Shown here: positions 9,671 to 19,617 of the stretch, in pieces
Numbering within the stretch: position 1 is the first letter of the stretch
Layout: every line of letters begins with the position of its first letter
Assembly: GCA_003427395.1 (NCBI GenBank)
Contig: BFEA01000138.1
Span: forward strand, 2,991,162-3,012,203
DNA length: 21,042 nt
Source: Chara braunii
Lineage: Eukaryota; Streptophyta; Charophyceae; Charales; Characeae
Direction of reading: 5' to 3'
The notes under the pieces: model-generated
Databases searched by the model: none
Told to the model about the DNA's origin: nothing
Seen by the model: only the letters and a program-made list of their open reading frames with translations
Made by a program: the position numbers and the translations under genes

Positions 9671-10920
9671 CTCGTCTCGAGCCACAAACTTCTTCAGCCT
9701 CGAGCCTGACACCCAATCCTTCCATGCCGTCCCATTTAACTCTTCAATTTGATACGCCCCGTGCTCTCCGCACCTGGTGACTCTATACGGTCCCAGCCAC
9801 CTCTTGTCCAATTTCCGAGACCACTGCTTCTCTAGGGACGAGTCATACAACAGTACAACATCTCCCACCTTGAGAGGCTCCTTTCTCACTCTTGCCATCT
9901 TATCCCACCTGAACTTGTCCTTGGTACGGCTGTCCGCGGTCCTACTTGCTGCCTCCTCAATCCTGTCCTCAATAGCGCCGATCTGTCGTGCCCTCAAATC
10001 CAGCAGTTCCTCAAAGGTCAGATCAGTCTCGAGGTCCTGTCGCCTCCAGGTTTTCAGGAAGCTTTCGATAGGAAACGCCGCATGCCTGTCGTACCATAGC
10101 GTAGCCGGTGCATAGCCAGTGTTCCTCCTGATAGTGATGTTATCCACGAAAAACACGACCCTTAGAAAGTTTGGTCATTGGTTGGGCCTGCCATCGGTCC
10201 ACTTGGCAAGAAGATTTGTGATGGTGCTATGTCCCCTCTCCACAGGTGCGTTGGCCTGAGGGTGCGCTGCAGTACTGTACTCAACGATTACCCCATACTT
10301 CGCCTTCACTTCTCCACAGGTGAATTCGGACCCCCTATCCATCACAAACCTGGAAACAAAGGGGTACGAAGATAATACTCCTCAATGCATCGGGCTAGCG
10401 TCTCGCCAGTCTTCGTGCGAATGACCCTGCCATCCACAAACCCAGAGAGGTTGTCCCGTGCGTCAAAGATGAAGTTATAACCCCCTATTCCCAATGGCAT
10501 TGCCAACAGGTCCAAATGCACGACCGCTCCAACTTCACGAACATACCTTGGGTGAAGCGGCTCTCTAGGTCTAAGAGAGGATCGCTCCTGACATGGTACA
10601 CAAGACTTACAATACTCATCAATCATCTACCCCATGCCATCCCAATAGTACAACTCGTGGATCTTCAGGTATGTCGTATCCGCACCTCTGTGGCCACCTG
10701 CCATACCGTCGTGTAGTGCCGCCATAATGTCGATCTGGCGAGCAACGCCACAGACTACTCTCCTAGGATCCCTTCCTTTGCTCCTCATGAACAGATGGTC
10801 ATCCCTCACCAGGAAACTAGGCCTCATCTTCAGAACTCACGCGCAGGCATCCCTTTCCCTCATCTCGCATGAAAGAAGCATGCCGAGTTCAAGGTATACC
10901 CCATCATATTCTTCTGCTCA
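9647..10920 (-). pseudogene. pol: Integrase region of pol (zinc-binding, DDE core, GPY/F), broken
   Basis: Integrase inserts the reverse-transcribed element into chromosomes. The HHCC domain has H at 10711-10713 and 10690-10692 (HDGMAGGH) and C at 10609-10611 and 10600-10602 (CKSC). Catalytic residues are D in VVHLDLLAMP (10510-10512), D in VMDRGSEF (10337-10339) and E in NAPVERGHSTI (10238-10240). The C-terminal domain carries the GPY/F motif (RWLGPYRV) and ends at TAG 9647-9649 with no chromodomain visible. Breaks: in-frame TGA at 10918-10920 and 10837-10839, TAG at 10627-10629, a frameshift near 10362-10366, and TGA at 10175-10177 where a tryptophan codon is likely. The third catalytic residue is 32 rather than the usual 35 residues after the second. 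Confidence 0.9.
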
Positions 10921-12162
10921 AAAGGCTTCTTTAATCTCACCTTTCTCAAAGTCGTCGTCCTCCCTTTCGTGGATCACATTATCACCTCCTCCCGGCTCTA
11001 CCTCCTCTTCCTGGTCTAGTACCGTATTTCTGACCGTCTCTTCTTGAAGCAGTGCATTTGCCAGCAGGTACACCCCACCTATCATCTTCTCGTGCTTACC
11101 CACCTGTAGCGCCCCATTTTCAATTGTAAGCGGGTCTTCCCGCAGCTCGTACTTGCCAGCTAAGGCCAGCTCCATCATCCAACCTACGCCCGACATTCCC
11201 CAAAAATCCTCTTCAATATAAGGTTTGAGGACCAAGTCTGGTCGTCGCACATGTCCTGGAGGCGCAAGCCATAGGGGCCGCCCAGGAGTAGCATACTTAC
11301 CCACGGCCAGTGCCCAGGAGTGGATGTGAAGTCTTACATCCTCCTCACTGTCCAGGAACCCGTCAACCGGTGGAGTATCCTCGATCACTCCTTGACGGTT
11401 CTTGTCCCAGTCGACTCGGCTCAGCCCGTCTGCCCTATTCTTAGTCCCAGGAATTCGCTCCAACTCGAGTCAAACATCCAGATGTACGTCAGCCATCTAG
11501 CGATAGTTGGATCTGACGGAGCGGAGTTCTTGAGAGAACCAGCCAGAGCCGTAGCGTCCACCCTCAATACGAACCTATTGCCAAAGAGGTAGTTTCTGAA
11601 GATCCTCAAACAGTGAAAAACCGCCAAGGTTTCGCGCTTGAACTGAGAGTAGTTCCTTTCAGACGTATTGAGCGTCCGACTTTCAAACCTTAGTGGTCGT
11701 TCCTCCCCATTGGGATCTCGCTGGATTAACACACCTCCCAGCGCAGTTGGCCGTGCGTCTGTCTCTACGATGAACGGCCTGGTCATCACCGCCGCATGGT
11801 CCGGTACCTCCATTACTAGACCTCCTTCCTCAAACTCCTTCTTCAGGTCTTTTCTCACTGACTCTTGTCTGTCTCCCCATTCCCAGTCTTGTCCTTGACG
11901 CACGAGCTTTTGTAATTGCTCCGTCTTTGTCGCAAACCCCTTAATAAAGATCCTCCAAAACCCACACATGCCCAGAAAACTTCTCACCTCCATGATAGTC
12001 TGGAACGGTGTTGGCCATTCGAGAATCTTGTTAGTCTTCTAAGTATCTGGCCGACGACCCCTCTCGTCGCACACAAATCCTAAGATAGTGGCACAACTCA
12101 TGCAGTGCCTCGATTTTGGCCCACTGGCAGTGAGGTTATGCTCCTCCAGGAAGTCAATAGCC
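10921..12162 (-). pseudogene. pol: RT thumb/connection and RNase H region of pol, broken
   Basis: It begins just left of the inversion junction with RT thumb sequence (HNLTASGPKS, then ILGFVCDERGRRPD) and runs through VRSFLGMCGFWR into RNase H. RNase H removes the RNA strand during reverse transcription. Acidic residues are visible at 11757-11759 (VETDARPTALGGVL), 11631-11633 (FKRETLAVF), 11556-11558 (LRVDATAL) and 11428-11430 (NRADGLSR). A linker of about 170 residues leads to integrase. Breaks: TAG at 12039-12041 and a one-base frameshift near 11465-11475 (between YIWMFD and ERIPGTKNRADGLSR). The palm half of RT is missing here and is found inverted at 12910-13676. Confidence 0.9.
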
Positions 12163-12909
12163 TGTGGGTGCCTCTATGTGGTGGTAAAAGGGAAGACGTG
12201 CACAACAATGGTGGATAGCGGCGCAGAAATGAACCTCATAAAGGAGGCAGATGCAGTGCGTCTAGGGATGAAGGTAGATCGCTCCGACAATGGGGTTCTG
12301 ATGGGAGCAAACAGTCGGTCGATCTTCATAGGGACCGCATCGTGTGTGATTCTAGAGATTGGGAAGGTAAACGTAAGAAGTTGTTTCTTCGTGATGCCTG
12401 ATTTGGACCACCCTATCCTACTGGGTACGTCGTTCCTAAGTCGGACAGAGATGGTCATTCTCAACAAACATGATGGGACTATGTTCCTCGCTCTGTGTGA
12501 CCCCGTGTGTGGGAATTACGAGGTCATCACTTGCAAGAACACAGGACCCAAGAGCGTAGGGAACCGGCCCAACCCCGGTTCATTCACAATTGAAGAGTCA
12601 GAAGAAGAAAGGCTAAGGATTGAAGCCAGCAAGTATGAGGAGGTAAGAGAGTCGGAGACGCTGACCCTAAGTTTGGCAAACATAGGCGATGCTATGGATA
12701 TAGTATCGACCTATAGGATGGCGGACCCCGAGGCTGTGGAGGCCTTGAGAGAGAAGATAGTGGAGCAAATGGGTGCAGGAGAGATGGAATTGGTATATCG
12801 AACATCTGGTCAGACAGGTGGAGAGAGTGGAGCACAACCCCAAAGTGCAACTCGGCCTTTTTTAGGGGTGGGCTCAAGCAGGGCGCCCAAAGGCGGTACA
12901 AAAGGGTAG
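12152..12909 (+). pseudogene. pol: Aspartic protease region of pol, on an inverted segment
   Basis: Retropepsin-type protease that would cleave the Gag-Pol polyprotein. The active-site motif VDSGAEMNLI has DSG at 12214-12222, and the second conserved strand HPILLGTSFL follows about 65 residues later, as expected. Family-like sequence starts near KSIACGC (about 12152); the open frame upstream to 12088 is only the antisense of RT thumb. It ends at TAG 12907-12909 in a region where the original frame seems to continue one base off (RVDQKCRPVP). It lies on the strand opposite to gag, RNase H and integrase of the same element. Confidence 0.85.
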
Positions 12910-13676
12910 ACCAAAAGTGTCGCCCCGTTCCTGTACTCGTTACTGAAGAACAGGAAGTATACTACGAGCGGGAGCGAGAGTTGATACAGCAGGTGCGAGA
13001 AAGGGCAGAAAGTGGATCAACCGTATCAATGCCGAGACAGAGAAGGCGCTGATCATAGGGGAGCCAGGAGGAGAAACTTGTAGTGGACACCATAAGAGGA
13101 AGGCAAGCTGCATATGCCTTCAGTGATGATGAGAGAGGCCGACTGGACGTGGATATTATCCCAATGATTAGGATACATACCGTACCCCATGAACCATGGA
13201 ACTTGCGAGGTGCGCGGTATCCTTACCCCGCTGACGAAGAGAAGGTGGTCAACTACCTTGATGGGAAGATCCGCACTCATGTGGTAGATTACTCGAGCGG
13301 ACCGTATGCGTCCCCATGGTTTTGTTTTGTCAAACCCAATGGGACACTGAGGTGGGTACAGGATTTACAGCGCCTGAATGCTGTGACGGTGAGGGACGCA
13401 GGTGGTCTCCCCAACGCTGATGCGCTTTCGGAGGCATGCGCTGGGAGGGTCATCATATCCCTCATTGACTTGTATTCAGGCTACGATCAGTTCCCTGTAT
13501 ACCCGTTGGACCGGCCTATGACAACCATGCATACCCCTCGAGGGCTAATCCACATGAACGTCGCACCGCAGGGGTGGACGAATGCGGTCGCTATGGTTCA
13601 GCGGCACATGGTGAGGGCGATGCAGCCCATAAGTCCTCACATCACGCAGCCCTACATTGATGATCTGGCCGTGAAA
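12910..13676 (+). pseudogene. pol: Reverse transcriptase palm region of pol, on an inverted segment
   Basis: RT copies the element RNA into DNA. Motifs in order: YASPWFCFVKPNG with WVQDLQRLN (fingers), motif A SLIDLYSGYDQ with catalytic D at 13467-13469, motif B PQGWTNAVAM, and motif C YIDD at 13653-13664. Before the open part (from about 13083) the linker changes frame around 12900, 13005 and 13075, so this is decayed. Similarity stops right after LAVK (about 13676). The thumb that should follow is on the minus strand at about 12162 and below. The open frame after 13680 is the antisense of gag and not RT. Confidence 0.9.
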
Positions 13677-15956
13677 ACCTTCGAGAATCCTGTCCATTAT
13701 CTCTTCTACGTCGAACCCTTCCTCTACGCGGACCGCATACCTTTTCTTCTTTACTTCCTGTGCCTTGTCTGTGTCCGACTTGGCACCTCTCTTTTTGGCT
13801 CGCTGTTCAGCCTTCTCATCCTCTTCCTTCCTTAACCTATCATCTTCGTCATCCTCTTCTTCTGGAACGTCCACTACCTCTTTCTCTCCACTTGGTTCAG
13901 GAACATCCTTGGCCAATTCTCCGGGACTCACCGGCCCTTTAGCCCTCGTCCTGACCGCATGTGGCGCCCTCCCCGTCCTGGAGGGTGACCTATAAGTCAT
14001 CCCGGACCTTGGCGTCGGGACCGAAGTCGTGACATTTGGTATGTTGCCAGATCCTCCCTGCAACCCTGGACCAAGATCGTAGAGATATACCAATGGCTCC
14101 TTACCTTTCCATTCCCTGACCTCATCACGCATATCGGCCAGCTTCTGTTGGTACCTCCCGACTTTAGCTATTAAGTCTTCCATTCTTTCCATCGTCTGTC
14201 GGGCCGTCCTCCAACAATCTTCCCCTGTCTCAGCACGCAGCGGCTTGTTCCAGCAATCTTCCTCAATCTCATCGTCGGACTCTACTATGATCGGTTCTGC
14301 CTTAGTAGTGCCGGCCTTTCTTTCTTGCTCCACCTCTGCGTTGTCTCCTACCTCCTCCACCCTGACGTCACTACAAACCTCTTTCTCCTGCCATATTCGA
14401 AACATGGCTGGGGGTGCGGGTGGCTCACCGGCCTCAGCCTTCCGCAGGGCTTCCTTTCTCGTACCGCCTAGAATCTTCGGGTCAAGGTGGTACCCCCACT
14501 TGTCGTACATGTCTCCATCATAGTTGGTGCTAATTAAACCTTCGTCCTCGTCGTTCCTCCTGACGTGGCAGAACTTAATAGTGTGGCCTTTCTGCCCACA
14601 ATGCCAGCAAATGGCATTTCTCCAGTCTACTCTCCCTCTGCCAGCACCTCCTCCACCCTCTTGACCGCCTTGACTCCTGGATGTCGTCCAACCCTCGTTT
14701 CCCCGGCCCGCAGCGTTACCACCACCATTACCCTTGACGTTTCCTCCTCGGCCACCATTCCCTCGCCCTCGACCCCATCCTTGATTCTGACCACGTCCAC
14801 CACCTCGGTTGGCTTGCGATCCTTGTGGGGCTGACTGCTGAGGTTGGTTAGGCGGTGGGTTTGGGAGGCTCACCTGCTGAGCTTGGGGTCCCGGGCAGCC
14901 GCAGGAAGCTGTGCTTATCGGTGGTCCGGCACATGACCCATGCGGCCCACTCATTGGCCATGGGGCGTATGAATAGTGCCCATGCCAATGACTTGAGGGT
15001 CCGCAACCTGGCCATGGCCCAGAGCGTGCTGGTGCAGCCTGACTAGGTGACTCAGGGGGCGGCATGGCTACCGCTTGTGGGACCTGGCCCTTCCCTGAGC
15101 CTTGCCCCCCTTGAGCCAGATTTCTTGCTCTCCTTTGAGCCTTTGTCAACTTTTGTGGCTCCGGCTCCTCTTGCTCTGCCTCTTCTTCTTCCTCCTGCAC
15201 CACCGTTTTTTTTGCTTTACATTGGGTCTGTGGTGGCGCCATAGTTTTTCTTTTTGCCTCCTTCTCTGCACCGAGCTGGGCCACTGCATCTTCTATCAGT
15301 TTCTTAAAGTCTCGCCCGCCGCTCGTCGTGGTGTCCAAGGCCTTTCTTTTCTTCCTAGCCTGTCGCATTTGGAAGATGTCTACTTGGTCCAGCTCTCCTT
15401 CTATTACGCCCTCCTTTATGGCGGCCCAAGTGAGCTTCTTTCCTGGCGCAGCCTTCTTGGTTAGCGACGAGGCCTCCCAATTCTTGAAGTGCCCCAGGAA
15501 AGTGGCACATTGTTCTTCTTCCGCCAATCCGGGGACTTTCTTGGCCATCTTTTCAAATGCCGTTGCGAAAGCTCCCACCGTGGAGAACTCGTCCCGTTGT
15601 AACATCTCCAAATCTGTCTTCGTTAACAAGCCATCCCCTAACTTGAACCGCCTCTGCATTTCTGCCTTGAACTTAGCCCAGTCTCCTCCTGCTCCAGCAA
15701 CCACCTTCATTACTTCGGGTCGAGTTTCCCACCAGACGTACCTGGGTAGGAACTTGAATTTATCTGCCTCAGGCACCTCGGCCGTAACCTGCTCCAGCAG
15801 CTCCATCCACTCGGATACTCTGTCCCCATTAAAATGGAAGATGTTAACTTTCGGCACTTGAAGTCGTGCCAACTCCCTTTTCTCGAGTGTCTTGACGAAA
15901 TCCTCTGGCGTAGCGGCCGGGCCACGCTCGATTTCATCAGCATCCGACATCTTCAC
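13677..15956 (-). CDS. gag: Gag polyprotein with CCHC zinc knuckle, 3' end cut by inversion
   Basis: Gag forms the virus-like particle and packages element RNA. The frame is open from ATG 15956 to a stop at 13545 (803 codons), but family-like sequence ends near residue 759 (MDRILEG, about 13677); the rest is antisense RT read by chance. Residues about 36-205 are a capsid-type domain (VNIFHFNGDRVSEWMELL...). An acidic stretch lies near 253-267, a proline/glutamine-rich part about 296-400, a glycine/arginine-rich part about 393-440, the knuckle CWHCGQKGHTIKFC at 450-463 (14568-14609), a coiled-coil-like helix about 590-640 and a lysine/glutamate-rich tail. A second ATG at 15950 is equally possible. 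There is no internal stop, in contrast to pol and the second gag-like gene. Gag and pol were probably continuous before the inversion. Confidence 0.85.
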
Positions 15957-16222
15957 CTCTTTTTGCTAACCAACCTGAAAGGAGTAACAAGGGATAAATC
16001 GGTAAGCAGTTCGTCAAGTTTAGAGGGTCTGCCCTACGTCCTTCTTGACCATTCCACTCTTAAGTTTCGCTACCCGCCCCACCCTTAAGTTTCGCTACCA
16101 TATCACTCAGTCTTATTATGACGTCATATACAACCCTCCTATAACTTTTTGTCGTTTTGCTTAGATCATCAGCCTGCACTTAACCTGGGTTCGTTCTCTC
16201 AAGGACCCCGGTAGGCAGCCAA
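15957..16222 (-). other. Element leader between primer-binding site and gag
   Basis: A 266-base untranslated leader. It contains a 16-base sequence CTTAAGTTTCGCTACC twice (16059-16074 and 16084-16099), a 25-base period. Packaging signals would be expected here, but none can be named. Confidence 0.6.
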
Positions 16223-16242
16223 GATCCCCGGCAACAGCGCCA
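16223..16242 (-). promoter_or_regulatory. Primer-binding site for tRNA-Asp
   Basis: The plus strand here matches 19 of 20 bases of the 3' end of plant tRNA-Asp(GTC) including CCA; the one difference is A for G at 16236. In element sense it starts TGGCGCTGTTGCCGGGG, the form used by Athila/Tat-type elements (usually TGGCGCCGTTGCC). It begins two bases after the proposed LTR end and would prime minus-strand DNA synthesis. Confidence 0.9.
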
Positions 16243-16244
16243 TC

Positions 16245-17560
16245 TGTCGAGCGCATCGGTCCCACATGGGGACCCTCCCGGCCGCGTCACGCAGGATTAT
16301 GCAGGACTTGTCACGGAGAGCGTTTGCTGCTCTGGCCGAGTGCGCCAGCGTACCTCTCACGAGTCCCTACGACAGGACAGAGTCACGCGAGGCACCGCTA
16401 CCTCCACCTGCGGGAGCTGTCACCATCTCTTAGGTGGGCGTATCCCTGCCGAGCCACTGAACCACATGCGAAAGCTTTTCGTATGCAATTGCAGAGGTGG
16501 CCCAGCCGAGGGCGTTTCTCGTTCGCTGTAGCATAGAGGGTTACGCGCGGTCAAACGCCTTAAGATCGAACCCGTACGCGTATCGCCGTACAAGGGGGCT
16601 GAAATCCCAAACGCGACTCGACGTCGGTCGATTAGGACGCACTACTCTCACCATGCGCTACACCACGATACTCATACTTACCCACTCATAACATATAGAA
16701 ACACACACAGAACGACCACCACAAACAACGCCACAACACCACAACTCCTAGTCCCTTCAGTATCCGACCCATACTTTTACGCAACATGACAAGATAGGCG
16801 TCGCGCGCTGGGTTTCCGTATAAGAGTCGAGCGAGCGCATTGCCTCCTCATGACAACCAGCCATGCGGGCATTCGCAAGCATTCGCGTTGATGGGGTACT
16901 CTGGTGTACTCGTAGCCTCGGGGCCCTTGATAACTTCGAGGGTTGCCCTAAGACGGCCCCTAGGTCAGGAAGGAATTTAGAGCGGTGGTGAGTTGTCTGG
17001 CGCATCACCAGCGACACGCTAACCCTTCCGCCCGGAACTTTATCGTTCCACCGAAATAAACCCTAACAAGGAAAGGATACAAATACTCTCAATATTATCA
17101 GAGAGGACGTCGTCGCGATTAGCCCTGTAGGGGTTACCCGAACGCACGCCGACCTAGCTCATCACCTCAGCAGAACAAGGATCTTACTCAAACACAAAGG
17201 TTGTGGGGTAGTTCACTCTCACGACAGTTGTGTGGTTTGCCCATCTGAATCCACGCAATACCACTCAGCATGCATCAATCGAGACTCTTCCATACATACC
17301 TGCAATCACATCACAGTATCAAACAAAGATCCACGCACTACACGGGGTCAACTCCAACCAACCTCCCCACTCATACCCTGTGCTTTAGCCATGCAAGCCC
17401 CAACCTCCAGCCAAACAACCATAATTAAGTACTCAGTACTTCTGTTAAATGACCATTCAATAAAAGTATGGGTGAAACCTTAACAAAACAGATAAAATCA
17501 CCAGGGCTAAAGCCTCTTTAGGCTGAGTATTGAGGGTGAATTGGGGTTGAGTCGTAGACC
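16245..17560. other. LTR stretch without recognisable gene
   Basis: GC-rich up to about 16660, then AC-rich (16680-16760), then mixed sequence. Open frames are all under 90 codons and look random. No tRNA, rRNA or known promoter box is recognised. Confidence 0.5.
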
Positions 17561-17578
17561 GACGAATCGGCAACCGAC

Positions 17579-17597
17579 CTGTTATCAGTGATAACAG
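17579..17597. repeat. 19-bp near-perfect palindrome in the LTR
   Basis: CTGTTATCA and TGATAACAG flank a single G: nine perfectly paired bases on each side. A second inverted repeat lies at 17708-17727 (AAGGGGA with TCCCCTT, 6-base loop). They could be protein-binding sites or hairpins; no function is visible. Confidence 0.7.
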
Positions 17598-17843
17598 AGG
17601 AATAATCTCTCTGAAGGAATAGCCTGATCAGATCAAGCTCTCAAGTGATAGCACAACAACTTGCATCACAGTACAGGCCAACGAAGAGTACTACTTACGT
17701 CTGTGCCAAGGGGAGATCATTCCCCTTAGTCGTACTCTAGCTCCTCTACTAATACCAATTAGTTGAACACCTCCTCTAATTAGTTAGGATCCGCTAAGTA
17801 ACTCCTAACTGAAAAATATTATAACTCCCCAAATTTCACGAAA

Positions 17844-17953
17844 TTCCGGCAACGCTTCCTGTAGGAAAANTGTCTTTTCAGAATTTCTAAGAGTCCAAAA
17901 AATGATTAACTTTTTCAGATTTGTAAAAATTTCGGCAGCGCTTCCCGTAGGAA
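17844..17953. repeat. Direct repeat of a TTCGGCA..GTAGGAA motif
   Basis: TTCCGGCAACGCTTCC plus TGTAGGAA (17844-17867) recurs as TTCGGCAGCGCTTCCC plus GTAGGAA (17931-17953), about 87 bases apart, each next to AAATTT-like sequence. Both contain TTCC....GGAA inverted arms. A duplicated regulatory box of the LTR is possible. Confidence 0.65.
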
Positions 17954-18349
17954 CATGAGGCTGCCAAGATTTATACGAAGCTGAAAAAGCAGAAAGACAA
18001 TGCAACTATACTTGGGACTAACGTCTNACATCTGCTTGACGATTCAGACTNAAATGANNGCCAATACGATCTCTAGATGAGACCGTGGGGTAGCATTGGG
18101 CCNAACTCCTNGCAGGNTCAGTCCTATCCTCATCCCAAGTTTTCCCTCCCAACATNCATCTNANCTACCTATGGCTCCANCACTTGGCGAGCATCTAAAG
18201 CAACTAGCCTATCGAAAAGACACCCCAAGTGAGAGCCCACGAGCATACATACACATGCATCTCTCACAGTCCCACATCAATTNGTNCAAGTAGTTCATTA
18301 GGTCTTTCGNTTCTTCCCTTTGTAGGCNCCCTCACTTATGGCATAGGAT

Positions 18350-19617
18350 CAGACAANGCCCTAACTTAAGGGTATGTCCAACCTGCCTANGTAAACAAGT
18401 AGGAGTACGCACAACTGGACTGNCCTAACTTAAGGGTNTGCCCAACTCCANATAGACTCTAGTCATAAAACATATGACCAGACCGCCCTAACTTAAGGGT
18501 ACGCCTGGCTTCTGTTTGAACTGACGACATGAGGCATAAGACTAGACTGCCCTAACTTANGGGTATNTCTNGCCAACTTTACACAAAGTCACATAGGGCA
18601 CANGATNAGGCTGCCCNAACTTAGGGGTGTGCCTAACCTGCCTAGAACAAGCACGAACGACGAATGGTCAGACNGCCCTAACTTAAGGGTACGTCTAACC
18701 TACAGACAAGTACGAACGACGAATGGTCAGACCACCCTAACTTAAGGGTACGTCCAACCTACATCACATCAACGACAAGAGCCTATCACCAGACCGCCCT
18801 AACTTAAGGGTATGCCTAGCTGGCCTAGACAATTATAGTTACATAAGACAGGAACTGTCTGAACAAGTACAACGACGTGTGACTAAGCCGCCCTAACTTA
18901 AGGGTACGCTTAGCCTCTGTAATGACAATCATATAAAAACAACCATTGATACATGCACAGACTATACGTGTTTCTCTCTTATTAGGCAGAGGATCAGACC
19001 TACTCAACTTAGGGAGACATCCAACCCTGCTTTGTGTTCAGAAGGGAAAATAAAACAAATTTATACTAACTCGCTGATCCTTTGTCTTATTACGAGCATA
19101 GGACCGAGCCGCCCTAACTTAAGGGTACGCTCAGCCTGCCCAGGTTACCTTCGTTATATTTTTCATCACTTTTCTCCTCTTCTTGTTCTACCTGACTTAC
19201 TGACTGGCTTTCCCAACTTAGGGTGCCCGGTCTGCCAGAGTATGAGTTCATATAGTATATATATCCAAATTCTATACTTTGATTAACCTTAATGTTCATG
19301 GCTTATGATTGAGCCGCCCTAACTTAAGGGTACGCTCAGCCTCATGCCTGTGTTCCCCTCCGAAAAAAACACACACAAAACTGAGTCCACGCAACCTGGA
19401 GTGTTCCCAGCTCTGTTTTCAGCCACCCACAAAAGAAACACCAGGATTCTGAGACCTCCCAACTTAGGGTGTTCATCCTCCTGTTCAGAAACCCCATAAA
19501 AAAACAGCGACTGGTCCGTCCAACTTAGGATAGGCTCAGCCCTCAAACCCATACAAGCAGCCCAACAAACATGAATAAAACACAACACTGAGCCCACACC
19601 AACTTAGGGGAGCTCAG
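18350..19617. repeat. AACTTA hairpin array in the 5' LTR
   Basis: AACTTA loops start at 18363, 18427, 18490, 18554, 18618, 18680, 18739, 18801, 18895, 19006, 19116, 19215, 19321, 19461, 19522 and 19601. The last six are the copies of the units at 30-515. The first eight are spaced 59-64 bp, the later ones 61-140 bp. Complementary outer arms include CCAGAC/GCCTGG (18478, 18503; one A-C mismatch), CTAGAC/NTCTNG (18542, 18567; every called base pairs), TNAGGC/GCCTAA (18606, 18631), AGAC/GTCT (18670, 18693) and CTAAGC/GCTTAG (18883, 18908). Units at 18363, 18739 and 18801 pair over only three to four bases. The function is unknown. Confidence 0.8.

Noticed and set aside
13680-13835. Plus-strand frame after YIDDLAVK as the continuation of RT
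   Set aside because: It is the antisense of the gag tail. RT similarity stops at the inversion junction and the thumb is on the minus strand below 12162.
17579-17597. tet-operator-like site (TATCAGTGATA core)
   Set aside because: Chance resemblance of a short palindrome in a eukaryotic LTR; no regulator nearby.
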